A program made the position numbers and the translations under genes. From Halorubrum distributum JCM 10118 (GTDB lineage Archaea; Halobacteriota; Halobacteria; Halobacteriales; Haloferacaceae): DNA of 64,000 nt. Positions 32,284-40,421 of this stretch are shown piece after piece (position 1 is the stretch's first letter; each line of letters opens with the position of its first letter). The notes under the pieces were generated by a model, which saw only the letters and a list, made by a program, of their open reading frames with translations, made no database searches and was not told where the DNA came from. The DNA is taken from assembly GCF_000337335.1 (NCBI RefSeq), contig NZ_AOJN01000047.1:11387-75386 (forward strand), given 5' to 3'.

Positions 32284-32979
32284 GTGACCCTCGTTCCGTT
32301 CAGCGACCTGGCCCGCGCGGCGTACTGCCCCCGACAGCTCTACTACGTCCGGCGCGACGACGAGCGGAGCGTCCCGCCGAAGGCGCGCGATCGCATCGAC
32401 CTCGCGTTCCGGTACGACGAACTGGTCGACGCGCCGGAGCGGGTGTTGCGGCAACTGCCGCTCCATCGGTCCCCGGCCGCGTACCGCCGGAATCTGGACC
32501 GACTCCGCGAGCGCGAGGCGTACGACTCCCTCGTCGACCCCGCGAGCGAGCGCGGGTTCCTCTCGGGCAAGGACTGCCACGGCACCGTTCACAAGGTGCT
32601 GGAACCGAGCGGAGAGCCCGACGACCCGGACGAGACGGAACCGTCGCCACCGCCGATTCCGACGCTGGTCTCGTCGGGCGAGCCGCCGGAGAACGGCGTG
32701 TGGGAGCCGCAGGCGGTGCGCGCGGTCGGGCTCGCGAAGGCGCTGGCGTGGGAGCGCGAACGCGAGATCGAGCGCGCGCTGGTCGAGTACCCCGCGGTGG
32801 GCGTCGTGCGCGAAGTCCGACTGACGCTGCGGAAGAAGGCCGCGTATCGCGAGGCACTCCGCGCGGCACGATCGATCGACGGCCCGCCGCCGCGCGTCGA
32901 CGACGACCGGTGTAACGTCTGCGACTACGCGGCCGAGTGCGGCACCCGGCGGCGGTCGCTGCGGTCGCTGCTGGGGTGA
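32284..32979 (+). CDS. Stand-alone Cas4/Dna2-like iron-sulfur protein
   Basis: A 231-residue protein with GTG start. Four cysteines are placed as in Cas4: Cys15 (AAYCPRQLYYVRR) and Cys210, Cys213 and Cys219 (CNVCDYAAECG), expected to hold a 4Fe-4S cluster. Between them lies a region with WEPQAVRAVGLAKALAW and VREVRLTLRKKAAY. The Asp-Glu-Lys nuclease residues are not obvious, so activity is uncertain. No CRISPR repeats or other cas genes are present. Stand-alone Cas4-like proteins are common in haloarchaea and may act in DNA repair or end processing. Confidence 0.7.
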   Translation: MTLVPFSDLARAAYCPRQLYYVRRDDERSVPPKARDRIDLAFRYDELVDAPERVLRQLPLHRSPAAYRRNLDRLREREAYDSLVDPASERGFLSGKDCHGTVHKVLEPSGEPDDPDETEPSPPPIPTLVSSGEPPENGVWEPQAVRAVGLAKALAWEREREIERALVEYPAVGVVREVRLTLRKKAAYREALRAARSIDGPPPRVDDDRCNVCDYAAECGTRRRSLRSLLG

Positions 32980-33018
32980 CGCGGCGCGCGGCGGTCGACA
33001 CCGCCCCGCGGGCCGCGA

Positions 33019-33507
33019 TCAGGGCGAAAAGGAGGTCCCGCACTCGGTACAGGTGAACCGGAACCGGCCCTCGTCGGTGAGTTCCGTGTCGTGGACCCGT
33101 TCTTCGCCGCAGTCGCGGCACTCGACGATCGACTCGATCTGGTCCCAGTCGTGGCGCGCGCCCGGCGCGCCGATCGCCCACGCGACCACCTCCTCGTCGG
33201 CGTCCTCGGCCACGAACCCGGACTGGAACTCGCCGGGCGCGAATCGGATCGCCTCGTCGGGGCCGACCTCGACGCGCTCGCGCTCGCGCCCGACCTCGAA
33301 CGTGGCGGTGCCCGAGCGCACGTAGAATATCTCCTCCTGGTCGCCGTGAGTGTGGAGACCGCCGGAGAAGCCGTCGCCGGGCGCGAGCTCGAAGTAGTTC
33401 ATCGCGACGTGGTCGGCGCCGAGCGCGCGCGAGACCGGCTTTCGGATGTCGTGAACGCCCATCGGGTTCGTGACGACGTCGACGTCGTCGATCGCGGCTC
33501 GCTCCAT
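33019..33507 (-). CDS. Cupin protein with C-terminal zinc ribbon
   Basis: A 162-residue protein. The cupin core is GGLHTHGDQEEIFYVRSGTA (motif 1 with His, His, Glu) and PDEAIRFAPGEFQSGFV (motif 2). A separate zinc ribbon follows: CRDCGEERVHD and FTCTECGTSF. A cupin joined to a zinc ribbon may be an enzyme or a sensor. It stands alone between the Cas4-like gene and the citramalate synthase promoter. Confidence 0.8.
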   Translation of the reverse strand: MERAAIDDVDVVTNPMGVHDIRKPVSRALGADHVAMNYFELAPGDGFSGGLHTHGDQEEIFYVRSGTATFEVGRERERVEVGPDEAIRFAPGEFQSGFVAEDADEEVVAWAIGAPGARHDWDQIESIVECRDCGEERVHDTELTDEGRFRFTCTECGTSFSP

Positions 33508-33622
33508 GCGGGGTCGGTCGCAGGGGTCCCTCCTAACGCTACCGGCGGTCGCATCGAGGATCCCTCGACGAAACCCGGGTCACAGCGAGGATCGCTCGGC
33601 CAAACCTGACGCGACCCGGCAG

Positions 33623-33629
33623 TTTATAC
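33623..33629 (+). promoter_or_regulatory. TATA box upstream of the citramalate synthase gene
   Basis: TTTATAC lies about 31 bases before the ATG of a short upstream frame (33657) and 182 bases before the TTG start of the enzyme, so the mRNA probably has a leader of about 150 bases. Confidence 0.5.
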
Positions 33630-33656
33630 GTGTGTACATCGTTCGCACGGGTACGA

Positions 33657-33737
33657 ATGACGCGAGACACTCGCGATCGTTCGGAGGATAGAGGAAGTCG
33701 CCTCGCGGCGGCTGGCCGCGAAATTCTCCGACGATAA
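33657..33737 (+). other. 26-codon upstream open frame in the citramalate synthase leader
   Basis: ATG 33657 is placed as a leaderless start and encodes MTRDTRDRSEDRGSRLAAAG plus REILRR before a TAA. It contains no run of branched-chain codons, so classical attenuation is not obvious. The frame of the downstream enzyme is also open here from 33661 but lacks a start, so this could instead be the frameshifted front of the enzyme gene. Confidence 0.3.
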
Positions 33738-33807
33738 CGACTCCGGGGCACGACCGCCCCGCGGCGGCACCGACCCCGAGACCACCGCAGAGCCGACGGA
33801 CTCCCTT

Positions 33808-35379
33808 TTGACCCGAACACCACTCACCGACCTCGACGAGGTACAGCTGCTGGACACCACCTTACGCGACGGCGAACAGATGCCCGGCGTCTCCCTGACG
33901 CCCGGCGAGAAGGTCGACGTGGCCCGCGAGCTCGACGCCGCCGGCGTCCACCTGGTCGAGGCCGGCTCGGCGTGCACCTCGGAAGGCGAGCGCGAGGCGA
34001 TCCGCCGCGTCGCCGACGAGGACCTCGACGCGACCGTGACGAGCTTCGCCCGCGGCGTGAAACGCGACGTCGACCACGCGCTCGACTGCGGCGTCGACGG
34101 CGTGAACCTCGTCGTTCCCGCCTCCGACAAGCACGTCGAGACGAAGGTGGGGTCGACCCGCGACGAGGTCGTCGAGACGACGGTCGAACTCGTCGAGTAC
34201 GCCAAAGAGCACGGCCTGTGGGTGGAGGTGCTCGGCGAGGACGGCTCGCGGGCCGACCTCGACTACCTCGACCGCCTGCTCGGCGCCGGCCTCGACGCCG
34301 GCGCGGACCGGATCTGCTACTGCGACACGGTCGGCGCGGCCGACCCCGAGCGCACCGCCGAAGTCGTCTCGCGGCTCGCCGACCGCGGCCCGACGAGCCT
34401 CCACACCCACGACGACCTCGGGTTCGGGCTGGCGAACGTCCACGCGGGGCTGGCGGCGGGCGCCGACACCGTCCACGGCACCGTCCTCGGCGTCGGCGAG
34501 CGCGCGGGCAACGTCGCCCTCGAAGAGGTCGCGATCGCGCTCGGCGAGTCGTACGACGTCGACACCGTCGAGCTCGAACGGCTCTACCGGCTCTGCCGGA
34601 CGGTCTCGGAGGCGACCGGCGTCGCGCTCCCGCCGAATAAGGCCGTCTGCGGCGCCAACGCCTTCGCCCACGAGTCCGGCATCCACACCGACGGCACGCT
34701 GAAGGACGGGACGATGTACGAGCCGTACCCGCCGGAGACGGTCGGCCGCGAGCGCCGGCTCGTCCTCGGGAAGCACGCGGGCCGCGCCGGCGTGAAGGCC
34801 GCGCTCGCCGAGCACGACGTGGCGGTCGACGACGACGAGCTGCGCGAGGTCGTCGCCCGCGTGAAGGAGCTCGGCGAGCGCGGCAAGCGCGTCACGGACG
34901 CCGACCTGCTCGCGATCGCCGACGACGTTCGCGGGCGCGAGCGCGAGCGACACGTCGAGCTCGTCGACCTCTCGGCGACCTCCGGGGGAAACCTCCCGAC
35001 CGCCTCGGTGCGGCTCCGCGTCGGCGACGACGAGCGCGTCGCCTCCGGCACGGGCGCCGGCCCGGTCGACGCGGGGCTTGAGGCGGTCCGCACGGCGCTG
35101 GCGGGCGGCGGGGACGGCGAGCGCGGGAGCGACGACGAACGCGACGGCGTCGCCTTCGAGCTCGACTCCTACCACGTCGACGCCATCACGGGCGGCACGG
35201 ACGCGGTCGTCACCGTCGAGGTCGACCTCTCGCGCGGCGACCGCTCGGTGAGCGTCTCGGCGTCGGACGCGGACATCACCCGCGCGAGCGTCGTCGGGAT
35301 GGTCGACGGGCTTGACCGCCTGCTGGCCGCGGAAGCGGACGCCGCGGACGCCGAGCCGGGCGCCGTCGCCGACGACTGA
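33808..35379 (+). CDS. cimA: (R)-citramalate synthase / isopropylmalate synthase family
   Basis: A 523-residue enzyme (TTG start). The TIM-barrel has LLDTTLRDGEQMPGVSLTP, metal ligands in LHTHDDLGFGLAN, and GVGERAGNVALEEV; the C-terminal LeuA-type regulatory domain spans about 390-510. It condenses acetyl-CoA with pyruvate (citramalate) or 2-ketoisovalerate (isopropylmalate). Haloarchaeal members of this form are usually called citramalate synthase, the entry to the threonine-independent isoleucine route. ilvA, the other route, lies 3 kb downstream. The TTG is used because no ATG or GTG is in frame upstream. Confidence 0.82.
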   Translation: MTRTPLTDLDEVQLLDTTLRDGEQMPGVSLTPGEKVDVARELDAAGVHLVEAGSACTSEGEREAIRRVADEDLDATVTSFARGVKRDVDHALDCGVDGVNLVVPASDKHVETKVGSTRDEVVETTVELVEYAKEHGLWVEVLGEDGSRADLDYLDRLLGAGLDAGADRICYCDTVGAADPERTAEVVSRLADRGPTSLHTHDDLGFGLANVHAGLAAGADTVHGTVLGVGERAGNVALEEVAIALGESYDVDTVELERLYRLCRTVSEATGVALPPNKAVCGANAFAHESGIHTDGTLKDGTMYEPYPPETVGRERRLVLGKHAGRAGVKAALAEHDVAVDDDELREVVARVKELGERGKRVTDADLLAIADDVRGRERERHVELVDLSATSGGNLPTASVRLRVGDDERVASGTGAGPVDAGLEAVRTALAGGGDGERGSDDERDGVAFELDSYHVDAITGGTDAVVTVEVDLSRGDRSVSVSASDADITRASVVGMVDGLDRLLAAEADAADAEPGAVADD

Positions 35380-35440
35380 GCGGCGGCCGTGCGCGCCGCG
35401 TCTGACGAGGTTTTTACATGATGGCGTCCGACCTCGGGGT

Positions 35441-35752
35441 GTGAGCGTCGTCGTCGCGATCAAACCGTCCGCACGCAAGCGGAACGCGAAGGTGGGCAAA
35501 CTCGTCTTCGAGGACGGGACCCGCCACGCGTTCGAGAGCCGCGCGGCCGCCGAGCGCTGGGCGGACGACCTCTCGGCCGGCGACGGCCACGTCTGGGTCG
35601 CGAGCGCGCACCCCCGCGACGACGGCGACGCCGACTGTTACCTCGTCTCCCGGGCGACGAACGCGAAGCTGGAGGCCGCCTACGACAAGCGCCGGCGGCG
35701 GCTCCGCGGCGACGCGGGCTCCGAGCAGGAGTCGCTCGGCGGCGAGCCCTGA
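35441..35752 (+). CDS. Conserved haloarchaeal hypothetical protein
   Basis: A 103-residue basic-rich protein with GTG start at 35441, supported by TTTTTACA (35411-35418) about 26 bases upstream. Segments: VVVAIKPSARKRNAKVGKLV and FEDGTRHAFESRAAAERWAD, then HVWVASAHP and CYLVSRATNAK. It looks like a small alpha/beta nucleotide- or RNA-associated domain, but no family is recalled with certainty. The frame extends upstream through the promoter without homology. Confidence 0.65.
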   Translation: MSVVVAIKPSARKRNAKVGKLVFEDGTRHAFESRAAAERWADDLSAGDGHVWVASAHPRDDGDADCYLVSRATNAKLEAAYDKRRRRLRGDAGSEQESLGGEP

Positions 35753-35783
35753 CCGGCGGTCACTCGTCCGCTGGCGGGTCGCG

Positions 35784-36159
35784 CTACTCGTCCGCTGGCG
35801 GGCCGACGACGTCCCCCTCGAACCCGGAGACCGCCTCCATGACGGCCTCGCGGTCGGCGTCCCCGACGTCGAACTCGCGCAGCGCGTCGTCGAGGTGGGT
35901 CGCGACGATCTCGAACTCCGCGTCGGTGATCGCCAGCTCCTCGTGTGCGGTCGCCATCTCCTCGCCCTCGTACCGGATCGGGCCGCCGGTGACGGCGCTC
36001 AGGAACTTCGTCTGGTGCGAGCGCCTGGTCGGCCATGTCCACGTCGTCGAAGTAGTGGTTCACCCGGTCGTCGGCGAGCACCCGGTCGTAGAACTCGCTG
36101 ACGATCGCGCCGATCGCCGGTTCGCCGCCGAGGCGTTCGTACAGCGTCTCGTTCGACAT
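35784..36159 (-). pseudogene. Truncated haemoglobin (group I) gene with a frameshift
   Basis: ATG 36159 starts SNETLYERLGGEPAIGAIVS and EFYDRVLADDRVNHYFDDVD, typical of trHbN proteins. After DMADQA, near 36025, the frame breaks. One base less restores HQTKFLSAVTGGPIRYEGEE and EFEIVATHLDDALREFDVGD, ending ADE and TAG at 35784. The spanned length (376 bases) is one base more than a multiple of three. Trunctated globins bind O2 or NO at haem. This is either a recent pseudogene or a sequencing error, since both halves are well conserved. Confidence 0.7.
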
Positions 36160-36218
36160 ACGCCGGTGACGGACGCCGGCCGTATCATTGTTCTTCTCCC
36201 CGCGCCGTCCGCGCCGCG

Positions 36219-37655
36219 TCACGGCGAGTCGTCCGCGGGCGAGCCGTCGCCGGACGTCGCGTCGGACTCGGCGCCGGGCCCGGACCCGCGCGCGTCCATC
36301 ATGTCCGCGGCGCGGTTCGCCCAGTCCGTGTACCGGAAGCCGGCGGCGACGACGAGCGCCATCCAGGCGTAGGCGGCGAACACCCCGACGTACGCGCCTT
36401 CGGGACCGAACCCCGCGGTGCGCCCGAGCAGCCACGAGAGCCCCAAGAAGAGGCCGAACATGCCCGAGACGCGCGCGACGAGGGGGATCCGCGTCTCGCT
36501 GGCGCCCTGGAGCGAGCCGGAGAGCGCGGAGAAGCAGGCGAGGGCTGCGCCCGCGACGCCGTACACCCGCGCGAAGTCGACCGCGGACGCGACCGTCGCC
36601 GCGTCGTCGGTGAACACCGGGACGATCCGCGGGGCAGCGACGACGAGTCCGAGCCCGATCGCGCCGACCGTGAGCACGCCGAGGCTCGCGACGGCCCACC
36701 CGTTGAACCGCGCGCCCTCGGGGTCGCCCTCGCCGAGCGCCTGCCCGACGAGGATCGACGCCGCGACGTTGTAGCCGCGCGAGAGCGGTCCGGTCACCTG
36801 CTGGTAGACGCGGCGGCCGATCTGGAAGCCGGCGTTGACCGTCTCGCCGAAGCCGAGCAGCAGGGCGTTGAACGGGAACTCCGCGATCTCGGAGCCGAAC
36901 CCCTCCAGCACGCGGGGGGCGCTCACGACGAGGAGCTGTTTCGCGACAGTGAGGTCGCGCGGCCGCGCGAAGTCCGCGTCGGTCCACGAGCCCCAGATTG
37001 CGAAACAGAGCAGCCCGGCCGTGAGCACGTTGGCGCCCGCGGTGGCGAGGCCGACGCCGACGACCTCCAGCCGCGGGAGGCCGAACAGGCCCAGGCCGAG
37101 GACGACCGACCCCGCGATGTTGACGGAGTTTGCGGCGATGTTGACGTACATCGGCGTCCGGGTGTCGCCGGTCCCTTGGAGCGCGCGGGCGCCGACCAGG
37201 GCGACGTGGCGGGCGGGGGCGGTCGCGAACACGATCGCGAGGTACGTCGAGCCGAGGTCGACGACCGCGGGCGAGGTCCGCTCGCCGACGAGCCGACCGA
37301 ACACGTCGATCGCGAGCTCGCCGAAGAGGAACCCGAAGAGGACGAACGGGATCCCCGCGAGCGCGCCGAGCAGGATCGCCTGCGTCACCGCCTCGTCGCG
37401 GTTCTCCGCGGCGCCGGCGCCGGTGTCCTGCGAGGAGAGCGCGATGGCGCCGCCGCCGAGGCCGAGCCCGATCCGCAGCGGGAACCGGGCGTACAGGTCC
37501 GCGAGGCCGATGGCGACGACCGCGGCCGGCGAGAACAGCGCGGTGACGAGGATATCGGTCGTCCGCATCGCGGTGCGGAACGTCTGCTCGGCCATGACGG
37601 GCCACGCGAGCGAGAACACGCGCTTCCAGACGCGCCGCAGCCGCGGGAAGTCCAT
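36219..37655 (-). CDS. MATE-family efflux transporter
   Basis: A 478-residue protein with about twelve membrane helices in two similar halves. Family features: SLAWPVMAEQTFRTAMRTTD at the N-terminus, ARALQGTGDTRTPMYVNI in the first half, and SGSLQGASETRIPLVARV at the equivalent place in the second. It exports drugs or metabolites, driven by Na+ or H+. The start is ATG 37655; AT-rich GTATTGATATACC about 29 bases upstream is the likely promoter. The acidic C-terminal tail is disordered. Confidence 0.88.
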   Translation of the reverse strand: MDFPRLRRVWKRVFSLAWPVMAEQTFRTAMRTTDILVTALFSPAAVVAIGLADLYARFPLRIGLGLGGGAIALSSQDTGAGAAENRDEAVTQAILLGALAGIPFVLFGFLFGELAIDVFGRLVGERTSPAVVDLGSTYLAIVFATAPARHVALVGARALQGTGDTRTPMYVNIAANSVNIAGSVVLGLGLFGLPRLEVVGVGLATAGANVLTAGLLCFAIWGSWTDADFARPRDLTVAKQLLVVSAPRVLEGFGSEIAEFPFNALLLGFGETVNAGFQIGRRVYQQVTGPLSRGYNVAASILVGQALGEGDPEGARFNGWAVASLGVLTVGAIGLGLVVAAPRIVPVFTDDAATVASAVDFARVYGVAGAALACFSALSGSLQGASETRIPLVARVSGMFGLFLGLSWLLGRTAGFGPEGAYVGVFAAYAWMALVVAAGFRYTDWANRAADMMDARGSGPGAESDATSGDGSPADDSP

Positions 37656-37809
37656 GCGTCGCGTTCGACGAGCCCCCGCGGTATTGATATACCGGAGCCG
37701 GTCGGCGTCGCCGGCACTCGGCGTCGCAGGGGGCCGATCGCATCTCCGACCGACAGCATCGGACGGTGAGCGCCCGAACGTTGAAGCCCGCGAGCGACGC
37801 ACGGCCCCC

Positions 37810-38217
37810 ATGGACGTCTTCGTGTACGGCACGCTGACCGAGCCGGAGCGGGTCGCCGCGGTCCTCGGCTCGTACGTCTTCGTCGGCCCGGCGACGCTCG
37901 ACGGGCTCCGGCTCGTCGAGGGGCGGTACCCGACGCTCGCGCCGGGCGGCGAGACGGCTGGGCGGCTCCTCCGGACGGACGAGGTCGACGCGCTCGACGC
38001 GTACGAGGACGTCGACGGCGGCCTGTACGTCCGCGAGACCGTGCCGCTCGACGCCCCGAGCGAGCACCCGGACACTGCCTCGGTGTACGTCGGCGACCCC
38101 GACCGGCTCGACGCGGACGCGACGTGGCCGGGCTCCGGCCCGTTCGGCGAGCGGGTTCGATCGGTCCTCGACGAGCGCGACGTGCGGGTGCGGCTCACCC
38201 CCCGAGATCCCGTCTGA
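37810..38217 (+). CDS. AIG2-like gamma-glutamylcyclotransferase family protein
   Basis: A 135-residue protein starting MDVFVYGTLTEPERVAAVLG. The Y-G-T-L motif and the LDAYEDVDGGLYVRETVPL segment (catalytic Glu in Y-E-x-V-x-x-x-x-Y-x-R) define the family. It may open gamma-glutamylamines to 5-oxoproline; haloarchaea contain gamma-glutamylcysteine, which is a possible substrate. It is divergent from the MATE gene. Confidence 0.82.
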   Translation: MDVFVYGTLTEPERVAAVLGSYVFVGPATLDGLRLVEGRYPTLAPGGETAGRLLRTDEVDALDAYEDVDGGLYVRETVPLDAPSEHPDTASVYVGDPDRLDADATWPGSGPFGERVRSVLDERDVRVRLTPRDPV

Positions 38218-38301
38218 CGGAGCGATGACGGCGCCGCAGTCGTGCGGTTTCACTTTCGCTCTGGTAGCCTCACCTTTTTGTGTTCCCGTCGCCTCGTTTC
38301 A

Positions 38302-38321
38302 GGTGCACGTCACACGCGTGC
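38302..38321. promoter_or_regulatory. Dyad TGCACG-N7-CGTGCA upstream of ilvA
   Basis: TGCACG and CGTGCA form an inverted repeat in the 268-base region before ilvA. The position, about 165 bases before the start codon, suits a regulator site or a terminator of the gene before. The rest of this region is very GC-rich and holds no gene. Confidence 0.3.
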
Positions 38322-38485
38322 ATTCCCCCCTTATCACCCGTGAGCCGCCGGGCCGTCGACCCGGATCGGCGCGGCGGCCGGGGCGGCGACCGCGGCGCCG
38401 CGGCCGCGACGCGCGGCCGCTTGCCGTCCGTTCTCGCGCGGGGTCGACCGGAACCGATTAGCGGCCGGCGCGGCGACGAGGTGGC

Positions 38486-39697
38486 ATGCTCAGTCTTGCC
38501 GACATCCGCGAGGCGCGCGAGCGGGTCTCGGGCGTCGCCCGGCACACGCCGCTCGAGCGGTCGCGCTCCTTCTCCGAGATGAGCGGCGCGGACCTCCACC
38601 TGAAGCTGGAGAACTTCCAGCGCACCGGCGCGTTCAAGATCCGCGGCGCGATGAACCGGATCCAGACGCTCTCGGACGCGGAGCGCGAGGCCGGCGTCGT
38701 CACCGCGAGCGCCGGCAATCACGCGCAGGGCGTGGCGCTGGCGGCGAGCCGCGCGGGGGTCGACGCCACCGTCGTGATGCCGAAGTTCGCGCCCGTCTCG
38801 AAGGTGAAGGCCACCCGCGGGTACGGCGCGAGCGTCCGCCTGGAGGGCGTCGACTACGACGAGGCGCAGGCGTACGCGCACCGGCTGGAGCAGGAGGAGG
38901 ACCGCACCTACGTCCACGCGTTCGACGACCCGGTCGTGATGGCCGGGCAGGGGACGCTCGGCCTCGAGATCGTCGACGACTGCCCCGAACTCGACACCGT
39001 CGTCGTCCCGATCGGCGGCGGCGGGCTGATCTCGGGGGTCGCGGTCGCGATCAAAGCACAGCTCCCCGACGTGCGCGTCGTCGGCGTCCAAGCGGAGGGG
39101 GCGGCCTCGGCCGCGAAGTCGCTGGAGGCGGGAGAGGTGACGGAGATCGACAGCGTCGACACGATCGCCGACGGGATCGCGACGCGGTCGGTCGGCGAGG
39201 AGACCCTGGAGGTGATGGCGGAGTACGTCGACGAGGTCGTCACCGTCGACGACCGCGAGATCGCCCTGGCCCTCACGCTGCTCTTGGAGCGCGCGAAGAC
39301 GCTCGTCGAGGGCGCCGGCGCGGTCGCGCTCGCCGCGGTGCTCTCCGACGCGTTCGAGTACGACGACGGCGAGACGATCGTCGCCGCGCTCTGCGGCGGC
39401 AACATCGACCTCAACCGCCTCGGCACGGTGATCCGGCGCGGGCTCGTCCAGATGGGCCGGTACCTCAAGATCACGATCGATTTAAAAGACCGCCCCGGCG
39501 AACTGGAGCGCGTCTCCAGCATCGTCGCGCGCACCGGCGCGAACGTGTACGCGGTCCACCACGACCGCACCTCGCGGGACGTGGCCGTCAACGCCGCCGA
39601 ACTCGAACTGGAACTGGAGACCGACGACGCCGAACACGCCGCCGACATCGTGGATGCGCTCGAAGCCGAGGGGTACGACGTGGAGATTCTGTCCTAA
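38486..39697 (+). CDS. ilvA: Threonine ammonia-lyase (threonine deaminase)
   Basis: A 403-residue PLP enzyme that converts threonine to 2-ketobutyrate, the first step of isoleucine synthesis, or degrades threonine. PLP Lys51 in GAFKIRGAMNR, substrate loop ASAGNHAQGVA, phosphate loop VPIGGGGLISGVA. The C-terminal about 75 residues (YLKITIDLKDRPGELERVSS) are an ACT domain that should sense an amino acid, probably isoleucine or valine. With a citramalate synthase gene nearby, this organism has both routes to 2-ketobutyrate. Confidence 0.9.
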   Translation: MLSLADIREARERVSGVARHTPLERSRSFSEMSGADLHLKLENFQRTGAFKIRGAMNRIQTLSDAEREAGVVTASAGNHAQGVALAASRAGVDATVVMPKFAPVSKVKATRGYGASVRLEGVDYDEAQAYAHRLEQEEDRTYVHAFDDPVVMAGQGTLGLEIVDDCPELDTVVVPIGGGGLISGVAVAIKAQLPDVRVVGVQAEGAASAAKSLEAGEVTEIDSVDTIADGIATRSVGEETLEVMAEYVDEVVTVDDREIALALTLLLERAKTLVEGAGAVALAAVLSDAFEYDDGETIVAALCGGNIDLNRLGTVIRRGLVQMGRYLKITIDLKDRPGELERVSSIVARTGANVYAVHHDRTSRDVAVNAAELELELETDDAEHAADIVDALEAEGYDVEILS

Positions 39698-39718
39698 ACC
39701 GGGCGAACACGGTGAGTA

Positions 39719-40080
39719 TTTATAAATAGATCCGCGGTGGCGCGTGCCTCCGAGCGTCCGAAGGACGTGAGGAGCACGCGCGAGGGACGCGGCGACCGGA
39801 GCGAAGCGGAGGGAGCCGCGAGGCTGGGGAGGCGTGAGGTGTGGTTGCTGTGCGGGGCGGGACTCAAAGGGGCAGCCGCGAGGCGGGCGCAGGCGACGTA
39901 AGCACCGCAGGGAGAGAGCGAGTGAAACGAGCGACCGACCGAGGAGCGCAGCGAGCGTGCGCCCGCCTCGCGGCTGGGGCTTTGGAGGTGTTCGCCGTCG
40001 ATCTACCGTCTGTTATTTATAAATGAGCGGCTGGAGTTCCGGAGGTAATTGTCATCGCTCCGCTAACACCGATTTATAAA
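39719..40080 (-). repeat. Dispersed structured element, copy C
   Basis: Same layout as copies A, B and D but on the minus strand: boxes TTTATAAA at 40073 and 40016 (57 bases apart), CTCCAAAGCCCCAG (about 39976-39989), hairpin 1 CAGCCGCGAGGCGGGCGCA/TGCGCCCGCCTCGCGGCTG, a second with CGCGGC/GCCGCG, and a third with GCGTGC/GCACGC and inner CGTCC/GGACG, ending at TTTATAAA 39719-39726. It sits between the 3' ends of two convergent genes (ilvA and the small gene at 40110). Confidence 0.75.
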
Positions 40081-40109
40081 TAACCACCAAAACTGCCACA
40101 AAATTCCTC

Positions 40110-40298
40110 CTATCGCCACTCGTCGCGGGAGACGCAGTCTGACTCGCGGACCGTGATCCACCGGGTGGTCCGCTCGTCCGGGTCGACGTCCCGCTCGAAG
40201 AACGTCACCTCGCCGCCGTCGTCACCGTCGTCGGTCCGTTTACAGACGAGCTCCGGCGAGCCGTCGCGAACACGCGTGGGTGACGTGGACGTGGACAT
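40110..40298 (-). CDS. Small DUF7511-like haloarchaeal protein
   Basis: A 62-residue acidic protein: MSTSTSPTRVRDGSPELVCK and FFERDVDPDERTTRWITVRE. It resembles, from memory, a family of short haloarchaeal proteins with a T-x-W-(I/L)-T-x-(R/D)-x-x pattern (DUF7511). ATG 40298 has GATAATAAC (minus GTTATTATC) 28 bases upstream, a good leaderless promoter. Function unknown. Confidence 0.6.
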   Translation of the reverse strand: MSTSTSPTRVRDGSPELVCKRTDDGDDGGEVTFFERDVDPDERTTRWITVRESDCVSRDEWR

Positions 40299-40421
40299 AC
40301 GTCACAGTTCGCGCTCCGTCGGATAATAACTGTTGGTTTCGGACGCGGAAAAATAGACACTACTGTGGTAGTTAACGCACCACCGACACGCCGAGCTCAG
40401 CGGCGCACCGGGATCCCACGC

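Noticed and set aside
35680-38253. An 857-codon minus-strand frame across the MATE and globin genes
   Set aside because: It is an Arg-rich shadow produced by high GC at third positions; the true genes lie in other frames on the same strand.
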